A stretch of 64,000 bases of DNA, from assembly GCF_037076455.1 (NCBI RefSeq), contig NZ_AP028679.1, forward strand, positions 2,309,501 to 2,373,500, read 5' to 3'. The stretch comes from Desulfoferula mesophila. GTDB lineage: Bacteria > Desulfobacterota > Desulfarculia > Desulfarculales > Desulfarculaceae. The position numbers and the translations under genes were made by a program. Positions 1 to 8,076 of this stretch are shown here, one piece after another; the stretch's first letter is position 1, and the number at the start of each line of letters is the position of its first letter. The notes beneath the pieces were generated by a model. It had not been told where the DNA came from. It saw only the letters and a program-made list of their open reading frames with translations, and did not search any database.

Positions 1-1176
1 CACCAGCTCGGCCTTGGCCAGGTCCACCGCTTCCTCGGAGGCGTTCAAGGCCTCCTGGCAGCGGGCCACCTCCTGGGAGGCCTCGCCCACGGCCAGGTCG
101 CTCTGGCGGCTGCGGCCCTCGGCCTCGGCCAACACGCGCCGGGCCCGGTTCAGCTCGTTCTGGTTGGTGACCAGGCCGGCCTTGAGCTCCACCCGCTCCT
201 CTTCCAAACGCTGGGATTGGCGCTTGAGGTTCTCGGCCTCGCGGCCCAGGAGGATCAGCTCGTTTTCCGCCTTTTGGATGGCCCCCTGGGCCTCCAGGCG
301 GCGCGCCCCGGAGTCGCGGATCTCCTCCTCGGCCTCCAGCAGCTCCAGCCGGGCGGTTTCCAGGTCGGTCTCCAGGGCAGCCAGGCGCTGGTTGGCCAGC
401 TCCAGGCTGGTGCCCGCCGCGTCGGCCTCGGCCCGCACCTGGGAGATTTCCTGGTTGTAGTGGCGATATTCAAAGCTGGAGACATTGAGATCCAGCGCAC
501 GGATCTCTTCGCGCAGGGTCTTGTGCACCTGGGCTTTTTTGGCCTGGCGTTTGAGACGCTCCATCTGGGTGGAGACCTCGGCCAGGATGTCCTGCAAGCG
601 GGCCAGGTTGTCCCTAGTGCCCTCCATCTTGCGCAGGCTGACCTTCTTCTGGTTTTTGAAGCGGGTGATGCCCGCCGCTTCCTCCACCCACAGGCGGCGC
701 TCAATGGGCTTGGCCTCGATAAAGGCGGCCACCCGGCCCTGCTCGATGATGGCGTAGGCCCGGTTGCCCAGGCCGGTGTCCATGAGCACCTGCTGTATGT
801 CCTTGAGACGGCAGGGCATCTTGTTAATGCGGTACTCGCTGTCGCCGTTGCGGTACAAACGGCGGGTGACCATGATCTCGCTCAGCCCAGCGTAGGGTTC
901 GGCGGTGACGCTGCCGTCGTTTTCAAACACCACGTTGACTTCGGCCAGGCCCGCGGGCTTGCGGCCGTCGGCCCCGTTGAAGATCACGTCTTCCATGCTT
1001 TGGCCGCGCAACTGGCGGGCGGATTGCTCGCCCAAGGCCCAGCGCACGGCGTCCACCACGTTGGACTTGCCGCATCCATTGGGACCCACCACCGCGCACA
1101 GACCTTCGGGAAAGTCCATGATGGTGCGGTCGGCAAAGGACTTGAAGCCAATGATGTCCAAACGGCGAACCTTCAT
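1..1176 (-). CDS. smc: Chromosome segregation ATPase SMC, N-terminal part (cut by window edge)
   Basis: Condensin ATPase that compacts and segregates the chromosome. Read from the ATG at 1176, the protein opens with KVRRLDIIGFKSFADRT, the typical SMC start, followed by the Walker A loop GPNGCGKS at residues 31-38 and the SMC head motif VRWALGEQSA. After about residue 165 the sequence becomes rich in E, R, A, L and Q, as expected for the long coiled-coil arm. Only 392 codons lie in the window, so the hinge, the second arm and the Walker B/signature half are outside. No ScpA or ScpB gene is nearby. A candidate promoter with a large inverted repeat lies just upstream. Family assignment is very secure. 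Confidence 0.97.
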   Translation of the reverse strand, partial: MKVRRLDIIGFKSFADRTIMDFPEGLCAVVGPNGCGKSNVVDAVRWALGEQSARQLRGQSMEDVIFNGADGRKPAGLAEVNVVFENDGSVTAEPYAGLSEIMVTRRLYRNGDSEYRINKMPCRLKDIQQVLMDTGLGNRAYAIIEQGRVAAFIEAKPIERRLWVEEAAGITRFKNQKKVSLRKMEGTRDNLARLQDILAEVSTQMERLKRQAKKAQVHKTLREEIRALDLNVSSFEYRHYNQEISQVRAEADAAGTSLELANQRLAALETDLETARLELLEAEEEIRDSGARRLEAQGAIQKAENELILLGREAENLKRQSQRLEEERVELKAGLVTNQNELNRARRVLAEAEGRSRQSDLAVGEASQEVARCQEALNASEEAVDLAKAELV

Positions 1177-1225
1177 GGTCACCCCAAGCTAGTGTTCACT
1201 CGAAATTAACAAAAACAGGGCCTCT

Positions 1226-1259
1226 AGTCAACCCACTCCACAATATTGAGTGGGTTGAC
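1226..1259 (-). promoter_or_regulatory. Perfect 12-bp inverted repeat overlapping a candidate smc -35 box
   Basis: GTCAACCCACTC at 1227-1238 and GAGTGGGTTGAC at 1248-1259 are exact inverted repeats with a 9-base loop. On the minus strand the inner end of the downstream arm supplies TTGACT at 1231-1226, a good -35 hexamer, with weak -10 candidates about 15-17 bases further on. Only a distant T run follows the hairpin, so it is not a clean terminator. It could be an operator for smc or a factor-dependent end for the upstream lipoprotein transcript. Confidence 0.5.
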
Positions 1260-1331
1260 CAAAGTGTTACAACAAGATGTAGGGGTAAGAGATTTTTCGG
1301 AAATCAGCCCGGGTGCACTAGGAGGTCCGGA

Positions 1332-2096
1332 TCATTTTTTCGCCTTGGCCGAATGGGCCAGCAGGATTCCCGCCATGGCCGCCGCCAGGGGGCCGCGCAT
1401 CTGGCCCCGGGGCAGCCAAACCTGCTCGTCGCCCAGCACCCGCACCTGGCCGATTTCGCCCTGATCGTTCAGGAATTTGTACACCTTGGGAGGCGAGCCG
1501 CCCATCTCCTCCACCGAGGTGGTGGCCTTGGCGTGGATGCGTATGGTCACCGCCTCCTGGTCGCTCAGGGCGCCGGCCGCGTTGGGGTCCCGGTTGGCGT
1601 CGCGCCATTTGGAAGGCAACCGGTAGACGGACATGAGCCAGGTCTTGCCTCCCGCGGGCGGGGTCAGGATGCAGGCCAGGGCGTTGCGGCCGGTGGGCTG
1701 CAAGATAAAGGCGTCAGCGCCTGGATTGCTGAGGTTCAAATCCATGCCGCCGGCCTCGTTGCCCAGGGCGCAGCGGCAGCGCCAATCGCCCTGCGGGCCG
1801 CTGAAGATGAAACTGACCGCCTGGTTCATGACCAAGCCCCGCATGCCCACAAATTTCCAGTCGGATTGCACCGGCTTTTCGGCCTGGATGCCGTGGGCCC
1901 GGTAATCGCCGAACACGATGTCGCCCTTCCAGTTAAAGCCGTCCGGCCGCTGCACCTGCAAGGAGCCGCCCGGCTCCACATAGGCGGGCGTAGAGCCCGT
2001 GGAGGAGGCGCCGCAGGCCAGGGACAAAAGCAGCGCCAAGGCCGCCAGGCCGCCCACTGCGATATTGCAAGTCTTGGGGGAACCGATTTTGAACAT
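1332..2096 (-). CDS. Putative lipoprotein, paralogue of the upstream lipoprotein
   Basis: Predicted exported lipoprotein of 254 residues with no function I recognise. The N-terminus has a hydrophobic signal stretch ending in the lipobox SLAC with the modified cysteine at residue 28. I chose the ATG at 2096 because the purine-rich AAGGAAG lies about 6 bases upstream; a GTG at 2102 is also in frame. The protein shares features with its upstream neighbour: a paired Cys motif (WRCRCA here, WHCNCA there) after a WKFVG or AFLG segment, and an alanine-rich C-terminal helix following VWLP or LWLP. The two genes are 16 bases apart and probably cotranscribed. They look like a tandem duplication that has diverged strongly. 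Confidence 0.75.
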   Translation of the reverse strand: MFKIGSPKTCNIAVGGLAALALLLSLACGASSTGSTPAYVEPGGSLQVQRPDGFNWKGDIVFGDYRAHGIQAEKPVQSDWKFVGMRGLVMNQAVSFIFSGPQGDWRCRCALGNEAGGMDLNLSNPGADAFILQPTGRNALACILTPPAGGKTWLMSVYRLPSKWRDANRDPNAAGALSDQEAVTIRIHAKATTSVEEMGGSPPKVYKFLNDQGEIGQVRVLGDEQVWLPRGQMRGPLAAAMAGILLAHSAKAKK

Positions 2097-2112
2097 AACC
2101 ACTTCCTTGCGT

Positions 2113-2838
2113 CTACTTGCGATTTTGATGGTGCTGGAGCAACAGGGCCGCGGAGGCGGCGGCCATGGCTCCCTGGTCGGGCGAATCGGGCAGCCACAAC
2201 AGACCCGGATCGATCACCTGCACCGCCCCCACCGGACCCATGAGCGGCCCGTCCACGCGGAACACGTAACCGGTGGTTTGCCCCGAGGGGGAGTCCTCCC
2301 CTTCCAGCCTGTTTGTGCCCCGAACGGCTATGGTTAGCTTGGGGCCCTGCAAGACACCCCGCATGGGGGAGCCGGTCTCTTGGCCCGAGGCCAGGGCCAA
2401 GCGCCACAAGATGCCCTGGGGCGAGCGCAGGGAGCAGGCCAGGCTCCCCGAGGGCTTGGCTGGCCAATCGGGCTTGGCCGGACCGGCCATGGCCCCCAAC
2501 ACCTCGGGGCTAACCCTGGCGGCGCAATTGCAATGCCAGGCTTCGCCGCCTTTTGACGTGGCGACCTGGTATTCAAAGGGCTGCCAGGCCTGATCCGTGT
2601 CGCGGCCCAGGAAGGCCCAGGCCTTCCCGTCGCTCCATCCCTGCCGGAAGCCCTGCGCGGTGTATGGTCCAAAAGAGAAAGGGTCTTGCCACCCGGCGCC
2701 CAGGCTCTGCTCCACCTGCCAGGCCGGCATCACGCTGGCCAGCTCTGTTGGGGCGGCCATGCGGGCCGAGCCGCCGCAGGCACTGAGCGTAGCGGCGAGC
2801 AGCAGGAAAAAGCCCGGGATCAACCAGCGGCGCGACAT
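2113..2838 (-). CDS. Putative lipoprotein, first of a tandem pair
   Basis: Predicted lipoprotein of 241 residues. A short positively charged start is followed by a hydrophobic stretch and the lipobox LSAC with Cys at residue 21. The start at 2838 is supported by AAGGAG eight bases upstream. The middle contains the cysteine pair WHCNCA, and the C-terminus is a short alanine/leucine helix after LLWLP, both shared with the downstream neighbour. No catalytic motif is visible. It lies downstream of the glyS terminator, so it likely has its own promoter in the roughly 190-base gap. Confidence 0.75.
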   Translation of the reverse strand: MSRRWLIPGFFLLLAATLSACGGSARMAAPTELASVMPAWQVEQSLGAGWQDPFSFGPYTAQGFRQGWSDGKAWAFLGRDTDQAWQPFEYQVATSKGGEAWHCNCAARVSPEVLGAMAGPAKPDWPAKPSGSLACSLRSPQGILWRLALASGQETGSPMRGVLQGPKLTIAVRGTNRLEGEDSPSGQTTGYVFRVDGPLMGPVGAVQVIDPGLLWLPDSPDQGAMAAASAALLLQHHQNRK

Positions 2839-2971
2839 GCAAGACTCCTTTTGGCCATAGATCAACGGGTGGTTTGATTTTGCCACGAAAGCCGAGGGGC
2901 TGAAAGCCTCTTGTGCGCTCCGGGGGCCTAAAGGCCTTAAGCGCGGCGCGGGATGCCCCCGCCCCAGGCCC

Positions 2972-3011
2972 TAAAAAGCGAGGCGCGGAGGGGTGATCCC
3001 CGCCGCGCCTC
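2972..3011 (-). terminator. Intrinsic terminator after glyS
   Basis: GAGGCGCGG at 2980-2988 pairs exactly with CCGCGCCTC at 3003-3011, and read on the minus strand the hairpin is followed by GCTTTTTAG. It sits 20 bases beyond the glyS stop codon and separates glyQS from the lipoprotein pair. Confidence 0.9.
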
Positions 3012-3031
3012 GTACACGGACAAGCTGATGC

Positions 3032-5122
3032 CTAGGATAGCTGCAAATACTCGAAGCGGGCAAAGCGGTTGAACAGGCTGCCCATGAGATTGAGCAGGGC
3101 CAGGCGGTTGCGCCGAGTGGCCTCGTCTTCCACCATGACCATCACGTCGTCAAAAAACTTGTCGATGGGGTCCTTGAGGGCGGAGACCCTAGCCAGGAAT
3201 CCCTGATAATCACCCGCCGCGAACAGCTCGGCCGCTTCGGCCTGCAGCTCGCTGAAGGCGCGGAACAAGGCCTTTTCCGCCTCCTCGCTCATCACCGCCT
3301 CGTCGGGCGCCTCGGCGGGCACCTGGGCCGCCTCCTTCTTGAGGATGTTCATCACCCGCTTGAGACCCACGGCCAGGGTGGCGAACTCCGGGGTGTCCTT
3401 GGCCTGGGCCAGGGCCTGGGCCCGGGCGGCGGTGTCCTTTAGGTCGTCCAGCCCGGCGGCCAGTACCGCCTGGGATACGTCGGTGGGCACCCCCTGGTCG
3501 GCCAGGATGCCGGACAGGCGAGCCGCGAAAAAGGCGGTCACCTCCTCGGCCACCGCTTCGGCCGGACCGGAGAGCCAGGGCCGCAGGCCCACCAGGGCCT
3601 GGCCCAGCAAACGGCCCAGGGACAGGCTGAGGTCCTTTTCAATGATCAGGCGGATAACCGCGATGGCCGCCCGGCGCAGGGCAAAGGGATCGGCCGCGCC
3701 CGAGGGCTTCTCATCGGCCGCGAACAGGCCGCAGATGCTGTCCAGCCGATCGGCGATGCCCACCAGCACCCCGGTCATCTCCCGGGGCAGGGGCGAGTCG
3801 GCCCCGGCCGGGAGGTAGTGCCCGGCAATGCCCGCGGCCACGGCCGGGGGCTCGCCGTCGCGGGTGGCGTACTCGCTGCCCACCACCCCCTGCAGGGTGG
3901 GGAACTCGCCCACCATCTCGGTGACCAGGTCGCACTTGGCCAGACGGGCGGTGCGCTCCACCTGGGCCTTTTCCTCGGCCCCCAGGCCCAGCTCGTCGGC
4001 CAGGAACCCGGCCAGGGCGCTGAAGCGCTCTACCTTGTCATAGCTGGTGCCCAGCTTGGCGTGGTAGGTGACCTGCTTCAGGTCCTCCAAGTAGTCGACG
4101 AGGGGCTGCTTGCGGTCCTCGGTGAGGAAGAAGCGGGCGTCGGCCAAACGGGCCCGCAGCACCTTCTGATGCCCGGCGGTGACCACGGCCGTGTCCTTGG
4201 GCTGGGTGTTGTTCACCGCGATGAAGTTGGGCAGCAGCTTGCCGTCGGCGTCCTCCAGGGCGAAGTAGCGCTGGTGCTCGCGCATGGCGCTGATGATCAC
4301 CGCCCGGGGGACCTCCAGGAACTCGCGGTCAAAGGTGCCGCAGCAGGCGGCGGCCCACTCCACCAGGTCGGTGTTTTCCTGCATCAGGGGCTCGTCGGGC
4401 ACCAGGCGGCCGCCCGCCTGAGCCGCGGCGGCCTCCACCTCGCCGCGCACCTTGGCCTGGCGCTCGCCGCGCTCGGCCAAAACGTAGGCCGCCCGCAGCT
4501 TGTTCAGGTAGTCGCCCGCCCCGCTTATCTCGATGGCGGCCGGAGCCAGGAAACGATGCCCCTTGGTGGTGTTGCCGCTGGCGATGCCCGCCAGCTCGAA
4601 GGGGATCACCGCGCCGTCCAACAGGGCCAGGAACCAGTGGATGGGCCGGGCATAGCGGAAGGACTGGCTGCCCCAGCGCATGGTCTTGGGGAAATGCAGG
4701 CTCTCCACCAGGCGGGGCAGCAACTCGGCCAACACCTGGTCGGTGGGACGGCCGGGGATGCGCTTGATCACCCCCAGGCGCTCGCCCTTGTCGGTGTCGA
4801 ACTTTTGCAGCTCCTCCAGCTCCACGCCCTGGCTCTTGGCAAATCCCAGGGCCGCTTTGGTGGGCTTGCCCTCAGCGTCATAGGCCGCCTTGAGCGGCGG
4901 GCCCAGGGCCTGCTCTTCCTTGTCCTCCTGACGCTCCTTGAGCCCGCGCACCAGCAGGGCCAGACGGCGGGGAGTGCCGAAGGAGAGCACCTCGGCCCCC
5001 TCTTCCAGCAGACCCTGGCGCTCCAGCTCGTCGCGCCCCTTGGCCAAGACCTGCTCCATGGCCGGGGCCACGAAGCGGGCGGGCATTTCCTCGCACCCGA
5101 TCTCGAAGATAAGCTCGGCCAT
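3032..5122 (-). CDS. glyS: Glycyl-tRNA synthetase beta subunit
   Basis: Beta subunit of the bacterial alpha2beta2 glycyl-tRNA synthetase, which binds tRNA(Gly) and completes the enzyme with GlyQ. The 696-residue protein begins [17 protein letters not shown], the characteristic GlyS start, and contains internal family landmarks such as MRWG, RPIHW and EFPTLQG. The length is normal for the family. The ATG at 5122 shares its A with the TGA stop of glyQ (TGATG), indicating translational coupling. A longer in-frame extension to 5290 is excluded because it would lie inside glyQ. A strong terminator follows. Confidence 0.97.
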   Translation of the reverse strand: MAELIFEIGCEEMPARFVAPAMEQVLAKGRDELERQGLLEEGAEVLSFGTPRRLALLVRGLKERQEDKEEQALGPPLKAAYDAEGKPTKAALGFAKSQGVELEELQKFDTDKGERLGVIKRIPGRPTDQVLAELLPRLVESLHFPKTMRWGSQSFRYARPIHWFLALLDGAVIPFELAGIASGNTTKGHRFLAPAAIEISGAGDYLNKLRAAYVLAERGERQAKVRGEVEAAAAQAGGRLVPDEPLMQENTDLVEWAAACCGTFDREFLEVPRAVIISAMREHQRYFALEDADGKLLPNFIAVNNTQPKDTAVVTAGHQKVLRARLADARFFLTEDRKQPLVDYLEDLKQVTYHAKLGTSYDKVERFSALAGFLADELGLGAEEKAQVERTARLAKCDLVTEMVGEFPTLQGVVGSEYATRDGEPPAVAAGIAGHYLPAGADSPLPREMTGVLVGIADRLDSICGLFAADEKPSGAADPFALRRAAIAVIRLIIEKDLSLSLGRLLGQALVGLRPWLSGPAEAVAEEVTAFFAARLSGILADQGVPTDVSQAVLAAGLDDLKDTAARAQALAQAKDTPEFATLAVGLKRVMNILKKEAAQVPAEAPDEAVMSEEAEKALFRAFSELQAEAAELFAAGDYQGFLARVSALKDPIDKFFDDVMVMVEDEATRRNRLALLNLMGSLFNRFARFEYLQLS

Positions 5123-6021
5123 CACGCGGCCTCCTTGCCCTTGAGCAAGGGATGGCCCATGGCATCCCGCTGGGCGGTGTAGTTCTCGGCCACGGTGCGG
5201 GCCATGCCGCGCACCCTGGCGATAAAGGTGGTGCGCTGGGTCACGCTGATGGCTCCCCGCGCCTCCAACAGATTGAACACGTGGCTGCACTTGAGGCAGT
5301 AGTCATAGGCGGGCAGCACCAGGTTGGCGGCGCTGGCCCGCTGGGACTCGGCCTCGTAGAGGTCGAACAGCTTGAAGAGCATGGCCGTGTCGGCCACCTC
5401 GAAGTTATAGGTGGAGTGCTCCCACTCGCCCTTGTGGTGCACGTCGCCGTAGGACAAGGTCTCGTTCCAGGCCAGGTCGTAGACGTTGTCCACCTGCTGG
5501 AGGTACATGGCGATGCGCTCCAGGCCGTAGGTCAGCTCCACGCTGATGGGGCTCAGGTCGATGGAGCCCGCCTGCTGGAAATAGGTGAACTGGGTGATCT
5601 CCATGCCGTCCAGCCACACCTCCCAGCCCAGACCCCAGGCGCCCAGGGTGGGCGACTCCCAGTCGTCCTCCACGAAGCGGATGTCGTGCTCCAGGGGATC
5701 GATGCCAAAGGCCTGCAAGGAGTCCAGGTAGAGCTGCTGCACCTCCAGGGGCGAGGGCTTGAGGATCACCTGGTACTGATAGTAGTGCTGCAGGCGGTTG
5801 GGGTTCTCGCCGTAGCGGCCGTCCGTCGGGCGGCGGCTGGGCTCCACGTAGGCCACCTTCCAGGGCTCGGGGCCCAGCACCCGGAGCAGGGTGTGGGGGT
5901 TGAAGGTTCCTGCCCCCACCTCCAGGTCGTAGGGCTGGCCGATGATGCAGCCCTGATCGGCCCAGTAGCGCTGCAAGGCCAAAATCAGCTCTTGAAAAGT
6001 CTTTACCGCCGGCGCGGACAT
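5122..6021 (-). CDS. glyQ: Glycyl-tRNA synthetase alpha subunit
   Basis: Catalytic subunit of the heterotetrameric glycyl-tRNA synthetase. The 299-residue protein has the highly conserved segments [50 protein letters not shown] and [19 protein letters not shown]. The ATG at 6021 is chosen because conservation starts there; an upstream in-frame ATG at 6102 would add 27 unsupported residues. The gene overlaps glyS by one base and the two form an operon. The C-terminus carries the expected [12 protein letters not shown]-like end ([12 protein letters not shown]). Confidence 0.97.
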   Translation of the reverse strand: MSAPAVKTFQELILALQRYWADQGCIIGQPYDLEVGAGTFNPHTLLRVLGPEPWKVAYVEPSRRPTDGRYGENPNRLQHYYQYQVILKPSPLEVQQLYLDSLQAFGIDPLEHDIRFVEDDWESPTLGAWGLGWEVWLDGMEITQFTYFQQAGSIDLSPISVELTYGLERIAMYLQQVDNVYDLAWNETLSYGDVHHKGEWEHSTYNFEVADTAMLFKLFDLYEAESQRASAANLVLPAYDYCLKCSHVFNLLEARGAISVTQRTTFIARVRGMARTVAENYTAQRDAMGHPLLKGKEAA

Positions 6022-6191
6022 GGCAAGGTATCTCCCGGTTATTCGCTGCGATAAGGGCCGGTTATGACGGCCGGTTGAAAATATGCATGCTATCACCGGC
6101 AAGGCGGCCTTGCAAGCAGAGCGCTGTTAGGGCGCTCAGGAAAACGCAAGCCGGCGTAAAGGGGGCGAGGTTAGGCGGCGGGCCCGGCAGT

Positions 6192-6226
6192 GAAACAAGC
6201 CTCCCCGCCCGGATGGGGGCGGGGAG
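6192..6226 (-). terminator. Intrinsic terminator after the flavodoxin gene
   Basis: CTCCCCGCCC at 6201-6210 is the exact inverse of GGGCGGGGAG at 6217-6226 with a 6-base loop. On the minus strand the hairpin is followed by GCTTGTTT. It lies about 25 bases past the flavodoxin stop codon. Confidence 0.8.
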
Positions 6227-6249
6227 ACGAATGACTTGCTTGGCGGAGG

Positions 6250-6684
6250 CTAGGCGGCCAGCTTGCCGATTTCCTTGCCATAACCCTGGGCCATCTGGGT
6301 GCCGCCTTCCAGGGAGACGGTTTTCAGGCGCAGGCAATCGCCGCCCATTTTCATCTTGTAGATGTTTTTCATGGTGTCGAAAATGCGCGGCGGGGCCTCG
6401 CCGCTCCAGCCGTAGGAACCGAAGGAGCCGCCGCACTTGCCCTCCAAATCGGCCTTTTCGGCCAGGAACAACAGCTGCTTCATGGACGGCATCATCTCGC
6501 CGTGATAGGTGGCCGAGCCGAACAAATAGGCGTCGTAGCCGTTCAACTCGGCCGGGTCCTTGATGGTCGAGGCGTTTTTGATATCCACCTCCATGCCGGT
6601 CATGCGCAGGCCCTCGGCGATAAGCTCGGCGATGCGCTCGGTCTGGCCGCTGCGGGTGGCGAAAACGATCAGGGCTTTGGACAT
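6250..6684 (-). CDS. Flavodoxin-family protein
   Basis: Predicted small FMN electron carrier of 144 residues, the normal length for a short-chain flavodoxin. The phosphate-binding loop ATRSGQTERIAE lies near residues 9-20 in the usual T-x-S-G-x-T form. The mid-protein GSYGWSGEAP matches a flavin-contact loop that also occurs in the flavodoxin domain of the flavodiiron protein at 17995-19224. The gene lies 29 bases downstream of the iron-sulfur flavoprotein gene and probably belongs to the same transcript, which ends at the hairpin near 6200. It likely serves as a low-potential carrier in oxygen defence or anaerobic redox metabolism; the partner cannot be read from sequence. Confidence 0.88.
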   Translation of the reverse strand: MSKALIVFATRSGQTERIAELIAEGLRMTGMEVDIKNASTIKDPAELNGYDAYLFGSATYHGEMMPSMKQLLFLAEKADLEGKCGGSFGSYGWSGEAPPRIFDTMKNIYKMKMGGDCLRLKTVSLEGGTQMAQGYGKEIGKLAA

Positions 6685-6713
6685 TGCTTGAACTCCTTAT
6701 TAGACGCCGCCGC

Positions 6714-7298
6714 TCAGGCGGCCCCCTCCACGATCTTGCGTCCCAGGGCGCGGGCCTCGTCCATGGTATGGGGCACGCTGGCGGCCCCGTCTTTTTTCTC
6801 CACCCCCTTGAGCAACATCCCGGCCTCGTAGGTCATGTCCAGGGCGTCGTAAAAATAGCGGGCGGTGAGTTCCATGCACTCGAACATGCGCGGGCCCTTG
6901 GTGGCCCCCACGGCCACCAGATATCCCCGGCCGCTGTCAAAGCTGCGGCGGGCCTCGGGGGTGGTCTTTTTGAGCACCCGCCCGGCCCAGCAGGCCTGGC
7001 TGCGGTCGATCAGGGCCTTGCACTGGGCCGGCACGTTGTAGAAAAACACCGGCGCGGCCAAGACCACGGCCTCGGCCCGCTCCAGCAGCGGGTAGACCTT
7101 TTGCATGTCGTCGTCCACCACGCACTGGCCGGTCTTGTCGCAGCCGCCGCACTCGATGCAGCCGCTCATCTTGAGGCGGCGGCAGTATACCTTTTCCACC
7201 TCGGCCCCGGTCTTGGCGGCCTCTTCCAGCACGGCGTCCAACAGCGCGTCGGTGTTGCCCCCCTTGCGGGGGCTGCCGTAGATGCCCAGAACCAGCAT
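6714..7298 (-). CDS. Iron-sulfur flavoprotein (Isf-type NAD(P)H/FMN reductase)
   Basis: A 194-residue flavodoxin-fold protein with the FMN-binding start GIYGSPRKGGNTDALL and a compact cysteine cluster C47-x2-C50-x2-C53-x5-C59, the spacing used for the 4Fe-4S site of Isf proteins. Isf family members reduce oxygen or peroxide with ferredoxin electrons in anaerobes. The ATG at 7298 is used because homology starts at LVLGIYGSP and because it follows the stop of the rubredoxin-like gene by only five bases. Neighbours are rubredoxins and flavodoxin, which supports an electron-transfer role. The exact physiological substrate is inference. Confidence 0.85.
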   Translation of the reverse strand: MLVLGIYGSPRKGGNTDALLDAVLEEAAKTGAEVEKVYCRRLKMSGCIECGGCDKTGQCVVDDDMQKVYPLLERAEAVVLAAPVFFYNVPAQCKALIDRSQACWAGRVLKKTTPEARRSFDSGRGYLVAVGATKGPRMFECMELTARYFYDALDMTYEAGMLLKGVEKKDGAASVPHTMDEARALGRKIVEGAA

Positions 7299-7303
7299 GT
7301 CGC

Positions 7304-7474
7304 CTAGACCAGACGGTCGTCGGTGCCGGGCCCGGCGCAATCAGGGGTGTAGCAGCTCACGTCGATGAACTCGCACTTCTCGTGACAGGAGGGGCATTCC
7401 TCGGCGGGTTTCTCGGCGGTGTAGGTGTAGCCGCACTTGGTGCACTTCCAGGTTACCTGGGGAATAACGGTCAT
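7304..7474 (-). CDS. Small rubredoxin-like cysteine-rich protein
   Basis: A 56-residue protein with two CxxC knuckles, C11-x2-C14 ([10 protein letters not shown]) and C27-x2-C30 (CPSC), the layout of a minimal rubredoxin or the C-terminal rubredoxin domain of rubrerythrin. Three more cysteines (34, 41, 46) lie in a C-terminal tail, which is unusual for rubredoxin and could bind a second metal or form disulfides. The start at 7474 (MTVIPQ) is preferred over an ATG seven codons upstream. The gene is five bases from the iron-sulfur flavoprotein gene and is likely its electron partner. Confidence 0.7.
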   Translation of the reverse strand: MTVIPQVTWKCTKCGYTYTAEKPAEECPSCHEKCEFIDVSCYTPDCAGPGTDDRLV

Positions 7475-7563
7475 TTCGCTCTCCGGGTTTTGCAAGTTAT
7501 CTGCCTAGCGCCTGGGCGCTACCGTCTGCCTAATTAAGTATAAAGGAATTCCCGTCCGCGAGG

Positions 7564-7773
7564 CTATGAACCTTCCTCCACGCCGGCGCCAGGTCCGGCC
7601 AGGGGCCGGAACAGCTTTTTGCCCGCTCCGCAACTGGGGCATTTGTAATCCTCGGGGATCTCCGCCCAGCAGGTGCCCTTATCCACCTTGCCTTTTTTGC
7701 ATCCACGCTCCGGGTTGTAGATGTAGCCGCAGTTGTTGCCCTGGCATTGATACATTTCCTTGGGGTTGGGCAT
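7564..7773 (-). CDS. Rubredoxin with widened CX4C first knuckle
   Basis: A 69-residue rubredoxin, a one-electron Fe(Cys)4 carrier. The second knuckle is normal (C45-P-S-C48-G), but the first is C10-Q-G-N-N-C15, four residues between cysteines instead of two, followed by the usual GYIYNPERG. Two further cysteines (25, 35) lie in the middle loop. CX4C rubredoxins are known in some Desulfovibrio (type-2 rubredoxin), so this is a rare but precedented variant. The start at 7773 is fixed by GAGGT six bases upstream. A promoter with consensus-like hexamers lies directly upstream. Confidence 0.88.
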   Translation of the reverse strand: MPNPKEMYQCQGNNCGYIYNPERGCKKGKVDKGTCWAEIPEDYKCPSCGAGKKLFRPLAGPGAGVEEGS

Positions 7774-7807
7774 GGGGCACCTCGGCTGTTGATAATTATT
7801 ACTATTT

Positions 7808-7836
7808 AATATGCCGATACTGGCCCCCACTGTCAA
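7808..7836 (-). promoter_or_regulatory. Sigma70-type promoter of the rubredoxin gene
   Basis: On the minus strand TTGACA (7836-7831), a 17-base spacer and CATATT (7813-7808) form a good housekeeping promoter reading into the gene that starts at 7773. The sequence from 7790 to 7813 is nearly pure A/T with TAATAATTAT character, which could bind a Fur/PerR-type repressor; no exact box is claimed. Confidence 0.65.
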
Positions 7837-7967
7837 GCCGAGGAAGCAATCCGGAGCTGCAATTTATTTTAAATAAAGAGTATCCATTCACTAATGTATA
7901 CGTCGCTCCATACTCTTTTTTGCCTCACGTTAACTAAAATCGAGCCTCTATCTAATAGTCGGTTTCA

Positions 7968-8076
7968 TTTAGGGGTATTAACTTTGTGATTATCACGGCA
8001 ATTTTCAGTGCCACAATCAGGAATCAATATTTTTTAACAGATTTTATTTTTATTGCAATTTAGGGGTATTACCCAT
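7968..8076 (+). promoter_or_regulatory. Duplicated TTTAGGGGTATTA element and GGGTATTACCC palindrome
   Basis: TTTAGGGGTATTA occurs exactly at 7968-7980 and again at 8059-8071. In the second copy it extends into GGGTA-T-TACCC, a perfect 11-base palindrome. The 7-mers AGGGGTA (minus-strand TACCCCT) and TACCCAT fit the degenerate NarL/NarP heptamer TACYYMT, although the back-to-back arrangement differs from the classic 7-2-7 site. The position 100-200 bases upstream of the cytochrome pair suits an activator or repressor site. Confidence 0.5.
7986..7996 (+). promoter_or_regulatory. GTGAT-T-ATCAC palindrome, CRP/FNR-like
   Basis: GTGATTATCAC is a perfect 11-base palindrome within TTTGTGATTATCACGG. 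TGTGA...TCAC half-sites are typical of Crp/Fnr-superfamily regulators, which often control nitrite and hydroxylamine cytochromes, but the spacing is shorter than for E. coli CRP. It lies six bases after the first 13-base repeat. Confidence 0.4.

Noticed and set aside
3818-5182. Long plus-strand open frame opposite glyS
   Set aside because: It is an antisense shadow of GC-rich codons; the translation is rich in His, Leu, Gly and Gln without motifs, whereas glyS on the other strand is certain.
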